From Perkinsus olseni (lineage: Eukaryota; Perkinsozoa; Perkinsida): DNA of 32,472 bases. How positions within the stretch are numbered: position 1 is the stretch's first letter; every line of letters begins with the position of its first letter. The stretch is taken from positions 1-32,472 of the forward strand of contig JABANN010000402.1 of the NCBI GenBank assembly GCA_013115125.1, read 5' to 3'. Shown here in pieces: positions 10,252 through 19,095 of this stretch. Both the position numbers and the translations under genes were made by a program. The notes under the pieces were generated by a model. It saw nothing but the letters and a program-made list of their open reading frames with translations, was not told the origin of the DNA and did no database searches.

Positions 10252-11250
10252 CTCGGATTCAGGTCTCGTACTGAGCCCGATTTTGCGTTGGGGTTCGATA
10301 GCAGCCACAAGCTATTCACCATCCTACAACTCAAAAGGACAACCTTCAATACTCTTCGACACACTGCGCCAGGAATCACTGCTATCACGGGAACCTGTGG
10401 CTACGCTTCGGTGACAGCCTCATCCGGGAGTATAGTAGACAGCGCAGATACTCTAACTGCACTTGAAGAAGCGTGACAGCAAGCTTGGAATTCCCGAGGC
10501 AAACAGCGAAAAATGGATGGGCTCTTCACCAACGGTTACGAGGACTGTAATTCCGTCTCGAATGGCCCCGCTTTTGTGTCGTCAGTTGCCCTGTAGGATG
10601 TTGCGTAGTCGATGCACATGCGTGCTGTATTGCCACTACAACATGACGCAATGGAGTTTCACCTGTTTTACGCGTAAAACAGTTTTACGCGAAGTGTTTT
10701 ACGCGAAAAACGCGATATGTTGTGTTGAGATAACACTTCGCGTCATAACGCACGCGTGAAACGCAATATCGCGAAAAACTCCAACGCTAGCTTAGGCGAG
10801 CGCAAAATGATGATACTGACGGTTTCTTGCTAGTGAGTTATGAAACGGTTGAAATATACTAGTAAGTCATTCAGTATTTGTTCTCTTCACTTTCCTTTAA
10901 AGTTTCAACTCGATATTCGTAAAATCCCAGAAGTTACGTCAAATTCGGCGATTTGCATATCAAAATGGCACGCACTGTATATTTTGCGCTATGGAACCGC
11001 TACCGCCTGGCTCAGTAGTATAGAGTCCATAGTACTCAACCAGCTGTGATTGAAGCGATCATAATGCATAGTATAGACTATCATCGCTGTACTTACCTCT
11101 ACTGCCACTGCGTATCATCGTAGTTGACCGTCTGACCTCAATCTGCGCCTTGCACTCGCGTGCATGTTCGAGATTACGCTATAGCAGCTCTTTATCGACC
11201 AATTCCCCTAGGGTCCGATTTTACAACTCTCTGAACCCCCAATAGCCAGA
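10252..11250. other. Gene-poor stretch with one fold-back element
   Basis: No credible coding frame. The stretch contains the fold-back sequence at 10652-10783 and, from about 10920 on, pieces resembling the promoter region of the four-domain secreted genes (ATGGCACGCACT..TTTGCGCTATGGA near 10964, compare 16416). AT content is higher than in the neighbouring genes. Confidence 0.5.
10652..10783. mobile_element. Fold-back (MITE-like) element, TTTTACGCG-rich
   Basis: The ends are inverted copies (TGGAGTTT at 10652-10659, AAAACTCCA at 10775-10783). Inside, ACGCGAAGTGTT (about 10686-10697) is matched by a perfect inverted AACACTTCGCGT (about 10732-10743), and several further TTTTACGCG or ACGCG units are present, one as the palindrome TTTTACGCGTAAAA. 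The 132-base unit can fold on itself. No coding content and no clear target-site duplication, so non-autonomous element status is inferred. Confidence 0.45.
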
Positions 11251-11253
11251 CTG

Positions 11254-11275
11254 TACTGAGATACAGTGCACACAG
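11254..11275 (+). promoter_or_regulatory. AGTGCACA promoter element, copy 1
   Basis: TACTGAGATACAGTGCACAC, preceded by AGACTG. Closely matches elements at 16509, 16914 (minus) and 17427. It lies about 213 bases before the ATG at 11488. GTGCAC is a known recognition core of an apicomplexan AP2 factor; its use here is inference. Confidence 0.5.
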
Positions 11276-11442
11276 TATTAGGTCTATAGCTGATCGGCGT
11301 GGTTGATGTAGCTGATCGTCGTCCCTGCTGTCAGCCACCGCTGATGTCATTTTCGCTTACTACTGGCCCCACCTAGTTGTGCTGGCTTATCTTAGTATCA
11401 GAAACACCAGTAGTCTATTTCTGTCACGGAACCCTCAACCAG

Positions 11443-11457
11443 TTCTTTGCCTTTCAG
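11443..11457 (+). promoter_or_regulatory. Candidate leader acceptor of the first four-domain gene
   Basis: TTCTTTGCCTTTCAG, a classical pyrimidine tract plus AG, lies 30 bases upstream of the ATG at 11488. Confidence 0.35.
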
Positions 11458-11487
11458 TATCTCATTATCTCCGAGACAATAGAACTC

Positions 11488-12959
11488 ATGATCATATCGT
11501 CTGTACTGCTACTTATCCTCTCCCCCATGGTCGCGGGTCGCTACGTTGCGCGAAGCTTCATAGCCCCCTCGATTGCGATGAAGCTGAACTTCGTAGACGA
11601 CAACGTTGTGTACGAGGTCAGCCACCCTACCAACGGCTACTTGACATCCAAAGGGTTCCCCTTTGTGATGGTGAATACTTCCCTGGTTAGAGTCACCGTA
11701 TCTGACAGTTCACTTCAATCCTTCGAAAGTTTCGCCCGCGGTAAGTTCTCCAAACTAGGCTATACCACCTTCGGGTACGATCTCTCTAAGGACCGTTTGA
11801 CAGTGGTATCAACCGCCGGTTGACAACCGGGGAGGCCTATGAGCTCGTCCACTTCTATTCGCAGGATGACCCTGTCGGCTGCTTTTCTATACCTTCCGGT
11901 AAGTACACTGGAGAAGATGGGAGTCTGTCGGTGACCATGGATTTCGAAGACATTGATGGCAGCAGATCGGTCGATTACCATATTACACGCGGAGGGACTG
12001 AATACAGTCTCGTAGTGAAGCCCGGCTTCCTTATGCCGGGCTCGAGCCTAGTACAAGCGCCACTGTTGAAGGCAGACCTTCTGAGCCTTCAATCCCACTT
12101 TCCTGGCATAGCCGACGACTTCTACTATCAGAATTTGGGATACGATCCAGCCAAAGATACTATCACGCTTCTGCTGGGCAACCCCGACCATATCACCTTG
12201 GTATACGCCCCTCCTACCACAACGTCGCCCCCTTCTTCTACCACAACGCCGCCCTCTTCAGGACAGCCCCTCAAGAAGCCCTTGGGTGCCTACGCTGAAA
12301 GGGACGACCCTGTCTTCCCTCCTATCCCTGCTACGACGGACTTTCTTGAAGGCGACAGAGGTAAGTACCGCCTTTTCCGGAGCCGACCCCGATACTCCTT
12401 CCCGACGGCCATGATAAGCAGATCTCTGATCAAGGTGACCGTGGGAGACGCACACGTGCGTCTATGGAGGGAATCTCAGTCCTATCGCAGCTATTTCGAT
12501 GCAGATAGCTTCGACATGCTCGGTTATGATGCTGCGAGAAACAGCATAAGTCTGATCGGAAAAGGGGAAACTTACGAGCTCTTTCTCGACTCGGACGAAA
12601 CAGAGTATCTTGGCGCCCCTACCAAGCCTTCGGGTGTGTACAAAGCGTCGGTTGGAGCCTTAACTGTGTTACTGGAGTTCTCAGAGGGTAACGGAGGCAG
12701 TCTGGCCCGTTACGAAATCAAGTTCATCGGAAATGAGGTTGCATTCACAGTTGGCTCCCCTTTCGTCATGCTCAGCTCCAGCCTGGTTCAGGTGGATTTA
12801 ACGAGTGATGACCTATCCAGCCTTCACTTCTCGCTACCTGGTCTATCCACGGATAAGTACTACACTACTCTAGGCTACGACTCTGCCAACAACGTCGTCA
12901 CATTCGTGCTGGAGAACTCTCAAGGTGTCGCCTTGATACATCAGCCGAGCGATTCATAG
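11488..12959 (+). pseudogene. Secreted four-domain repeat protein, frame interrupted (copy A)
   Basis: The signal peptide is MIISSVLLLILSPMVAG. Four diverged copies of a domain of about 100 residues follow, each ending near a Y..LGYD....I..V motif and each carrying GxPFVMxSSSLVxV or its variant. Domain 1 lies at 11560-11810, domain 2 at 11900-12215, a Thr/Pro linker (TTTSPPSSTTTPPSS) at 12215-12270, domain 3 at 12280-12600 and domain 4 at 12630-12959. The frame shifts at 11810-11829, where 14 bases lie between two CAACCG copies. Downstream of it the frame is open for 379 codons. With the paralogue at 17544 this is a duplicated lineage-restricted family of likely secreted proteins. Either the frame break is real (pseudogene, programmed event) or it is an assembly error. 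The long open remainder favours a recent break. Confidence 0.7.
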
Positions 12960-13440
12960 AGATGTGCCGTGTGTCGGTTGATAAGGTTATATCATTTTCC
13001 TATACGAGAAATAATTCTCTACTGGCGAGTATATGATCCAGACTGAGTCAGAGTATCCATATTCATGACCATTCATTGTTGACGTTTGTTGATACTTTTT
13101 ATCCAATATGTCCGTGAGCGTAGAATCGTTCACAGACTCACCTCCACCTCCTCAACTTATATAACACTTCTGGGAAATTGGGTCTGCGTTGAGTTGCGAG
13201 GGCGGGGAAACATCCACAACGAATCCTGGCCCAATATTAGATCAGACATCGCGCTACTAATGGCGTTACTCATAGATTTGAGAGCAACGCTCCTTCAAAG
13301 CTGAAGACGCTCCACACGAACCCACTACAATTGGTTGCAGCAGAACTCCCGTGGTTGACGTCGTCTGAAATCTAGAGCGACAGAGTATTCGGCAATCCAG
13401 CTCCAGCGAGTCCATCTTATCTCAGGCATGATTCATCCTG
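12960..13440. other. Downstream flank of copy A, homologous to the flank of copy B
   Basis: No gene. GGTTATATCATT (12986-) and TTGTTGATACTTTTT (13087-) recur in order after copy B (19420-, 19510-), and CACCTCCTCAACTTATAT matches loosely. This shows that the duplication unit extended past the stop. Confidence 0.5.
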
Positions 13441-13555
13441 TGGATTCTCATTAGGAGAATCTCGTATCGCCATTGTGTCCAATCCCCACGAAAACGCCTC
13501 CGCTGAGAGGATTCTAACATTTCTAACAACACTGGACGAGCAGCGAGCTTCATAA
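13412..13555 (+). mobile_element. hAT-type transposase C-terminal fragment
   Basis: A short frame ending at TAA 13555 reads IAIVSNPHENASAERILTFL. This resembles the hAT C-terminal dimerisation motif (P-H-x-N-A-x-x-E-R-V/I-F). No upstream transposase or terminal repeats are visible. It lies in about 450 extra bases that the copy A flank carries relative to the copy B flank, so it is probably part of an old insertion. The family assignment rests on this single motif. Confidence 0.4.
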
Positions 13556-13976
13556 CACCACCTTCCCCACTCTAGGCTCCCAAGGTACCTAACGAAGGCG
13601 ACGGTATCTTCCGGTTAAAGGAAGGAGTAACGCCAGGATAAGCACTTGCAAAATTGAATAATGGTCGTGATTCGCTCCGCAGCTGCAGCCATAGCCTATG
13701 ACAGGCTCCAGGAGGTGGCGGTGAGGATATTGGGAGATGGGAGGGAGAGAGAGCGCAGCCATCGAACCGTACAGGTGTGTCGGTATTCAAACGACGGATC
13801 TACTCCGCGCAGTGCAAATGCACCGACGACAGTCGCCAGCACCTTTACGACGCTTCGAACGCTTCCCCAATCGCTGGTACCGTTCCCTCGAGCTGGTACC
13901 CCCGTCGGAGGTCCTCCGACAGCATACCGCTCGAGGCCTCAAATGAGGGCACGGTTTTACTCTGATGATGGCCAAT

Positions 13977-14328
13977 TCAATGACTTCGGGGGGAATATTG
14001 ACCATTGGTAACAGGATACGCCGAAGGCCCGAGCGACCTAATTCCTCGGCAAGCTACGATACTAACTGCACCTCTGGAATAGTTAACCTTCCACCCGAAG
14101 GGGCAATCCATCACGGAGTATGTTGCGGCAGTGTTGTCAAGGTAAAGGTGATCCCAAATCAATAATCATTAGAACCCCGGCAATTGCTAGATGGAGCTCC
14201 AGCGAACCCTCATCTTCTGTCAAACCTGACTCGTCGACCCTCACATCATCAGTGCCTACGCACGAAACAGTTTTGCCCGAGGTCAACTCGTTGGGCCAGT
14301 TCACTCGGCGGTGACGGCCGGCGCACAA
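13977..14328 (-). other. Duplicated coding-like fragment (A copy)
   Basis: Minus-strand text DDVRVDESGLTEDEG..LAIAG at about 14260-14170 matches DDVRIDESRLTEERG..LAVAG at about 19945-19860 in the flank of copy B. The frames diverge afterwards. Conservation of amino acids across otherwise diverged flanks suggests a decayed exon of an unknown gene carried along in the duplication. Confidence 0.35.
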
Positions 14329-14401
14329 TGGGACATTAGCTTGGTGTGGGCGCGAACTTGCTTTCCCAAAAGCTTAAGTGTACGCCGTAGGCGCTATTTC
14401 G

Positions 14402-14429
14402 CGCCCCGGGGGTTTGGGCCCCCCGGGCG
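14402..14429. repeat. GC-rich hairpin
   Basis: CGCCCCGGGGG and CCCCCCGGGCG can pair over 11 positions with one C-C mismatch and a 6-base loop. Confidence 0.5.
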
Positions 14430-14884
14430 AGCACGAAAAGCACTTCTAATTCCCCGCAAGTTCCCAGAACCTTTGGTATGTTAGGCAAGTGCAATTTGGA
14501 AATTTTGTTCGTCGTTGATCATGTTTAATTCGATATGTACAACAGCTACGAAGCTGAGATTCATACAGCAGGTAGAGGTTGAGAGGCGGATGCTACAGAA
14601 GTTCACCGGGTGGCCGATAGCTACTCGGCTATGGAGTTATTAGCGGATAAGTGATCATGCGCAGGGCATGCGTACAGCCTCGAATGTGCCTGCGTGGGCA
14701 CATGCGTTCAGGTTTCAAAACGCGCTGGCATATTATGAAGTCCCGACGCAGTCGATAATGGTACATACGACGCTGACTGTCAGCGGCTGACACAATCGCA
14801 CTGCAGGTCGTCAGGCTGTGTCATGGCAGTTGTGCTGGCTAGCTCATTCCGTGAGAACATATTGCTTTGGATGGTCATGGGCTC

Positions 14885-14926
14885 ACTCAGGGCATGCGTG
14901 CAACCACTCAGGGCATGCGTGCAACC
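14885..14926 (+). repeat. 21-base tandem duplication containing GCATGCGT
   Basis: ACTCAGGGCATGCGTGCAAC is present twice in direct tandem with a period of 21. The core octamer recurs at 14666, 16392 (minus), 17255 and 19230. Confidence 0.7.
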
Positions 14927-15617
14927 GCTCTGCATCACGGAGTGGAAGCTTGTCAAAGAGCCCAATGTGAGTTACCGAAGCTGATCTCCGGTCCTCTCGG
15001 CCGCAGAGCAAGTGCCTAATCGCTCCCAGCAGTACAAGAGTCGTTCAAACTCAATGTGTGGATCATCCGCAGTGGATGGATCACTAAAGTTGGAATGTGA
15101 GATGATAGTGACAAACAGTTAGTCCCGTGGAGATTAGTTTGCCCCAACGTGATCGGGTTACGATTATACGGCCTGCTACCTCCCCCTATAGTTAAAATCG
15201 TGGATCGATTTTCAACGCAGTCTCTTGTAGAACGTACTAGAACGTTGTAGCCATCTATACGTACACGCAAGCAAAAAGAGGCCGGGAGAGGAGCCATGAC
15301 CCACAGCTCACTGAACCATGCCTCGAGAGGTGACAACAAGTTCCAATGAGCGTTACTAAAAGGAAGACCGAACGGTTCGTATCGGATGAGTATCACACTG
15401 GTTGCGCCCGGGTGTCTGTACCTCGAGTCAAGAGACGTACTGGAGGCAGAAAATGCCTCACCGTGCGTAGTCTCGTCTCTCAGAGGATTAGCGTAGCTCT
15501 CCTCTCGCATGTTCCGCGAAGAAGCGGTACCAACCTGAACCACATATCCTGATCTAGGCTTCGACTTTCCGCTGTGCGCATTGCTGAAGACCCGTCAGGG
15601 CGTGAGATACTAAGTCA

Positions 15618-15726
15618 GACCTCGGAGGTCGCTGATAATCAGCCTCAACACCAGGTTAGGGCCCGACCGGGGCACCCATGCAGTGGGTCGGTCGGGCCGC
15701 TCAAGAGGCATCGCCCATGAGCCTCT
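15618..15726. other. Cluster of four consecutive hairpins
   Basis: GACC/GGTC (15618-15630), GCTGAT/ATCAGC (15631-15643), GCCCGACC/GGTCGGGC (15661-15697, with an inner CCCA/TGGG stem) and AGAGGC/GCCTCT (15704-15726) follow one another without coding potential. Could be a structured RNA or an element remnant. Confidence 0.35.
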
Positions 15727-16418
15727 AGCTTCTTCGTGGACCCTTTGGTGATGAAGATCGTGCCTAAGGCACTATGACTCTGTCTCCCTCAGATGCAGTA
15801 CGAGTCGGGAAATTTCTTCGATAAACGCGCATCCCCACGATCAGCTCTGTCAACCGTAAGGCGTGGAAGACGGCTTTTGTTAGTGCTTTCACGAGCACCG
15901 TCTGAAATTCCTCGCTGGTACGGGAATGATGGTCAGTAAACTGCTGCGACCTCTTTAGTTACTTGGGCCAAGTACCGCAAAACTTTCTACTCCCGGTCTC
16001 ATCACCGGTTGGCTTTACCTGGCAGAAAGGTGAGATTTTCATATACAAATCACGAGTCTCGCTGCAATGCTCTTGGTGGTAGGGCTAGTAGGAGGTTCGG
16101 TTGGAGGGCCGAGGTGGGTAGAAAATGTCAGAATCAGGAGTGTAGTAAACCACCCACATACTCTGACGATGTTGCGCGGTCCCCCTCTGCCGTTTAGAGG
16201 CCGCCCATCACGTTGACCGAGGACATGTCGCGCCATGCGAGGTTATCCGGCCCTCGCCCCGATGCCGGGGAGGAAGGGAGCCGGGTAAGCCAGTGTGTTT
16301 ACGGGAAACCCATGAAGTGACGTGTGAAGAATACACCTCGTGTAAGTTCTGCTCAAGGCTGAGAAACATGTCATATTGCCAGTTCTCTAGCACGCATGCG
16401 CTGATAAAACGATTGTAT

Positions 16419-16533
16419 GGCGCGCAAATTTGTAAATTACGCTATGGAGCAACTTCTTCGTCCGAACCCCTCTCGAGTGCGGTTTCGCTACAGTCAGATA
16501 TCTCCACGTACTGAGTCATAGTGCACATGAGCT
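16419..16533 (+). repeat. Inverted promoter duplication, left arm
   Basis: About 115 bases that match the reverse complement of 16911-17025 with scattered differences. Shared strings include ACGCTATGGAGCAAC/GCGCTATGAAGCAAC, CTTCGTCCGAAC and TTTCGCTACAGTCAGATAT. It carries promoter element copy 2. Confidence 0.75.
16509..16530 (+). promoter_or_regulatory. AGTGCACA promoter element, copy 2
   Basis: TACTGAGTCATAGTGCACAT, 89 bases before the relic ATG at 16619. Same element as at 11254, 17427 and 16914 (minus). Confidence 0.5.
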
Positions 16534-16640
16534 TACGCGACATTCCTCTGGTCCTCCCAGCAGTTTCATATTCCCTTTGTTCAGCCCTATTCCAGTAAGC
16601 CGCACAACCTCAGACACAATGACCGTCATCATTCATAGCG
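16533..16640 (+). pseudogene. 5' relic of a third four-domain secreted gene
   Basis: The leader and first codons match the start of copy B: CCCTTTGTTCAG, then AGCCCTATT, then CCTCAGACACA followed by ATGACCGTCATCATTCAT at 16619 (copy B has ATGACGGTCATCATCCAT at 17544). Homology stops about 20 bases into the coding part. Only the promoter and the first six codons remain. Confidence 0.6.
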
Positions 16641-16910
16641 GAGAAGGCGCCTTCCCGAATGAAAACATTCCTGTTGTAGTCTTCTTACTCCTGCGAGGAA
16701 CATAAGGCCAATAGGAACCTGTGAGATGTAAGCTATGGAGAAGCTAATGCCCAGACTACTCTGCACGCATAAACATAGACAGAGCGTCACAATTCCAATA
16801 ACGAAGACAGGGAGCGCACGTGTTCGCTGGGACGAACGCACGTTCAGCGGGCAAAGGCGCACGAAGAGCAAGGTTCGTTACGCAGGAGCAATGGAGGTAG
16901 TTGTCACTAT

Positions 16911-17025
16911 AACTCATGTGCACTGTGACTCATTACGTGAGGATATCTGACTGTAGCGAAACTGCACTCAAGAGAAGTTCGGACGAAGAGGTTGCTTCAT
17001 AGCGCATTCGCCATGTTCGTGCGCC
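16911..17025 (-). repeat. Inverted promoter duplication, right arm
   Basis: Reverse-complement partner of 16419-16533, with about 377 bases between the arms. It carries promoter element copy 3 on the minus strand (16914-16935). On that strand the next frame (about 16871-16629) has a hydrophobic stretch but opens with TTG, so I do not call a gene. Confidence 0.75.
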
Positions 17026-17426
17026 ATACACTCGTCTTTCGAGCGCTCGCGTGCTCGAGAACTGTTGATTTGGCATATCTTCTCGGCACCGAGCAGAGCT
17101 TGCGAATGAGGGTGGCAGGGTCTGTCAGACAAACGATGGTGCCAGGCAGGAAAAGCGAGGGTAATTACGCAGGTAAAAACACATCAGTGGTGGGAAACAC
17201 GTGCTGCAAATTACATAAGGTAGGATAAACGTCGTCCTCACGAGGGGGCATTGGGCATGCGTGCCAAGATCATACTAAACTCACACTCAATCTTTGTCAT
17301 GCTACTGAACGACGTTCCCGGTCGTACGTTCGAACGTACGTTCACCCCAAATCTACAAAGAGATAAGTTTTCGCTTAACTCCTCCCGATTCTGGTCCTTC
17401 ATTTGAGCCCCGTAGCAAATAGACTG
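17026..17426. other. Upstream region of copy B
   Basis: No gene. Contains one GCATGCGT octamer (17255) and the perfect palindrome at 17323. Confidence 0.5.
17323..17340. repeat. Perfect 18-base palindrome
   Basis: CGTACGTTCGAACGTACG is its own reverse complement. A second small palindrome, GAACGACGTTC, lies just before it (17308-17318). About 200 bases upstream of the copy B start. Confidence 0.7.
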
Positions 17427-17448
17427 TACCGAGTTATAGTGCACACAT
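17427..17448 (+). promoter_or_regulatory. AGTGCACA promoter element, copy 4
   Basis: TACCGAGTTATAGTGCACAC preceded by AGACTG, 96 bases before the ATG at 17544. Confidence 0.5.
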
Positions 17449-17543
17449 TGCGCTCACGCGACTTTCGTCTGGTGTTCCTAAGAGTTTCGCCTTCCCTTAA
17501 TTGAGCCCTATTGTAACAAGCCTATTAAACCAACTCCGACACA

Positions 17544-19095
17544 ATGACGGTCATCATCCATACCATATCGTCTGTGCTCCTACTTCTACTCTGCCGTATG
17601 GTCGAGGGCACTGGTATCGCCAAGCCTTCGGGTCTCTACATTTCGAGGTGCCTCATGCCCTCCTATACAAGGATGAAGCTCCAGTTCACAGACGACAGAG
17701 TGTCGTTCGAGATCCAGCTTCCTGATAGGAGTGTGCCTACCCGTTCGTTCCCTTTTGTAATGGTGGGGACGTCTCTTGTGAGAGCGGCTGTGGACGACGA
17801 TACACTTGACTACTTGCAGGTATTAGTTCCCGGTAGGCTCCCTCGAGAAGGGTATACCATGTTCGGCTACGACCCCTCTGGAGACTATATTTCTGTAATG
17901 TCGACAGGTGAGACTTATGAGCTCGTCACAACCAACAAACACCTGAGGTTTCCATGCAGCCTTAATATACCGGACCCTGGTTATCGAGCCTCATGGTACG
18001 TATTCTGGGAAAGCTAAGCTTGACGGCATAGGCCTGTATGACTCAAATGAATTGTCGGGAACCATGGAGTTCAAAGACATCAACGGCGAGCGCACGATCA
18101 ATTATCATTTCGCACTTGCAGGCAGTGGAGTATCGTCTGAGTATAACCTTCTAGTGAAGCCAACATTACTAATGCAGACCCCTAGACTAGTACAAGTGGA
18201 ACTATTGGAATGGGATGTCTCGGGTATTCAATCCCTCTTTCCTGGTCTATCTAAGGACTTCTTCTATAAGAACTTAGGCTACGATCCTGAAAAAGATATC
18301 ATCACCCTCCTGTTGCGCAACTCCAAACATATCACTCTGGTGAATGTTGCCTCCGCTACCCCAACAACGCCACCGTCTTCGATGCCCACTTTACGGAAGC
18401 CCCGGGGTCGCTACACCAGAAAGAGCCCTCCTACCTCTGTTCAGCTTGAATTCCTCGAGAACGACAAGCTGGTTTTCGAGACCCCCGCCAACAGGGTAGT
18501 CATCGGTAAGAAGAAACACTTTCCCCGGCATGCCACTGTGAGAGTGAGCAGCTCATTAGTCAGAGTGTTGGTGAGCGAGGCGGAGGCACGGCTCTTGGGA
18601 GAGACTGCTCCTGCTGGTGTCCACTTCAAGGCTGAGAGCTTCACCCTGCTCGGCTACGATTCCGCAAAGGAAAGGATAACTATGATTGGAAGAGATGGTG
18701 CTTACGAGTTCTCTGCCGACTTCAACCGGGAGAGTATCGTTACCAGGCCCTCGGGCGTATACAAAGGGCAGAACGGAGCACTTTCTGTGACTATGAGATT
18801 CTTGCAGAGTGACGAAAGCAGTCTCGTCTACTATGATATTCAGCTTGGGCAGCGCTATGCGCCTGGGTCGAGGCAGATCACATTCTCAAGTGGCTCCCCT
18901 TTCGCCATGCTCAGCTCAAGCATCATCGACGTGGATCTCTCAACTTCTGTTCTGTCTGATATTCACTTGACACTACCCGGTGTATCCACGGATCACTACT
19001 ACACTAATCTCGGCTACGATTCTGTTATCAATGTCGTAACGTTCGTGCTGGGGAACTCTCAAGGTATCGACTTGGTATATCAGCCAAGCGACTGA
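17544..19095 (+). pseudogene. Secreted four-domain repeat protein, frame interrupted (copy B)
   Basis: Paralogue of 11488-12959. The signal peptide is near MTVIIHTISSVLLLLLC. Domain 1 occupies about 17620-17930 (FPFVMVGTSLVRA, FGYDPSGDYISVMSTGETYEL), domain 2 about 17990-18350 (PHGTYSG, LGYDPEKDIITLLL), a short Thr/Pro linker follows, domain 3 about 18395-18730 and domain 4 about 18750-19095 (PSGVYKGQNGALSVTM, SPFAMLSSS, LGYDSVINVVTFVLGNSQG). The first frame runs to a stop near 18017. The second domain is in another frame that becomes open upstream of 17990, so a shift lies between about 17935 and 17990. From there the frame is open to 19095. The break falls at the same inter-domain junction as in copy A but is a different change. 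Probably a secreted lineage-specific protein, recently decayed or with an unrecognised processing event. Confidence 0.7.

Larger units (their letters stand above)
14330..16418. other. Gene-poor stretch with hairpins and a 21-base duplication
   Basis: I see no convincing gene. The longest open stretch (minus, about 15543-15016, 175 codons, opening with GTG) has no recognisable features. A frame at 16293-16420 has CEEYTSCKFCSRLRNMSYC, loosely zinc-finger-like, but without context. Structured pieces are listed separately. Confidence 0.45.

Noticed and set aside
10285-10315. GGTTCGATAGC as a tRNA B box
   Set aside because: No matching A box or cloverleaf can be drawn upstream.
11740-12370. GGTAAGT strings in copy A as intron donors
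   Set aside because: They code for conserved G-K positions inside the repeated domain, and the frame is open through them.
15016-15543. 175-codon minus-strand frame
   Set aside because: Starts with GTG, has no signal, domain or homologous partner, and lies in repeat-rich gene-poor DNA.
16629-16871. 80-codon minus-strand frame with hydrophobic stretch
   Set aside because: Opens with TTG and lies between the arms of an inverted duplication; no second copy supports coding.
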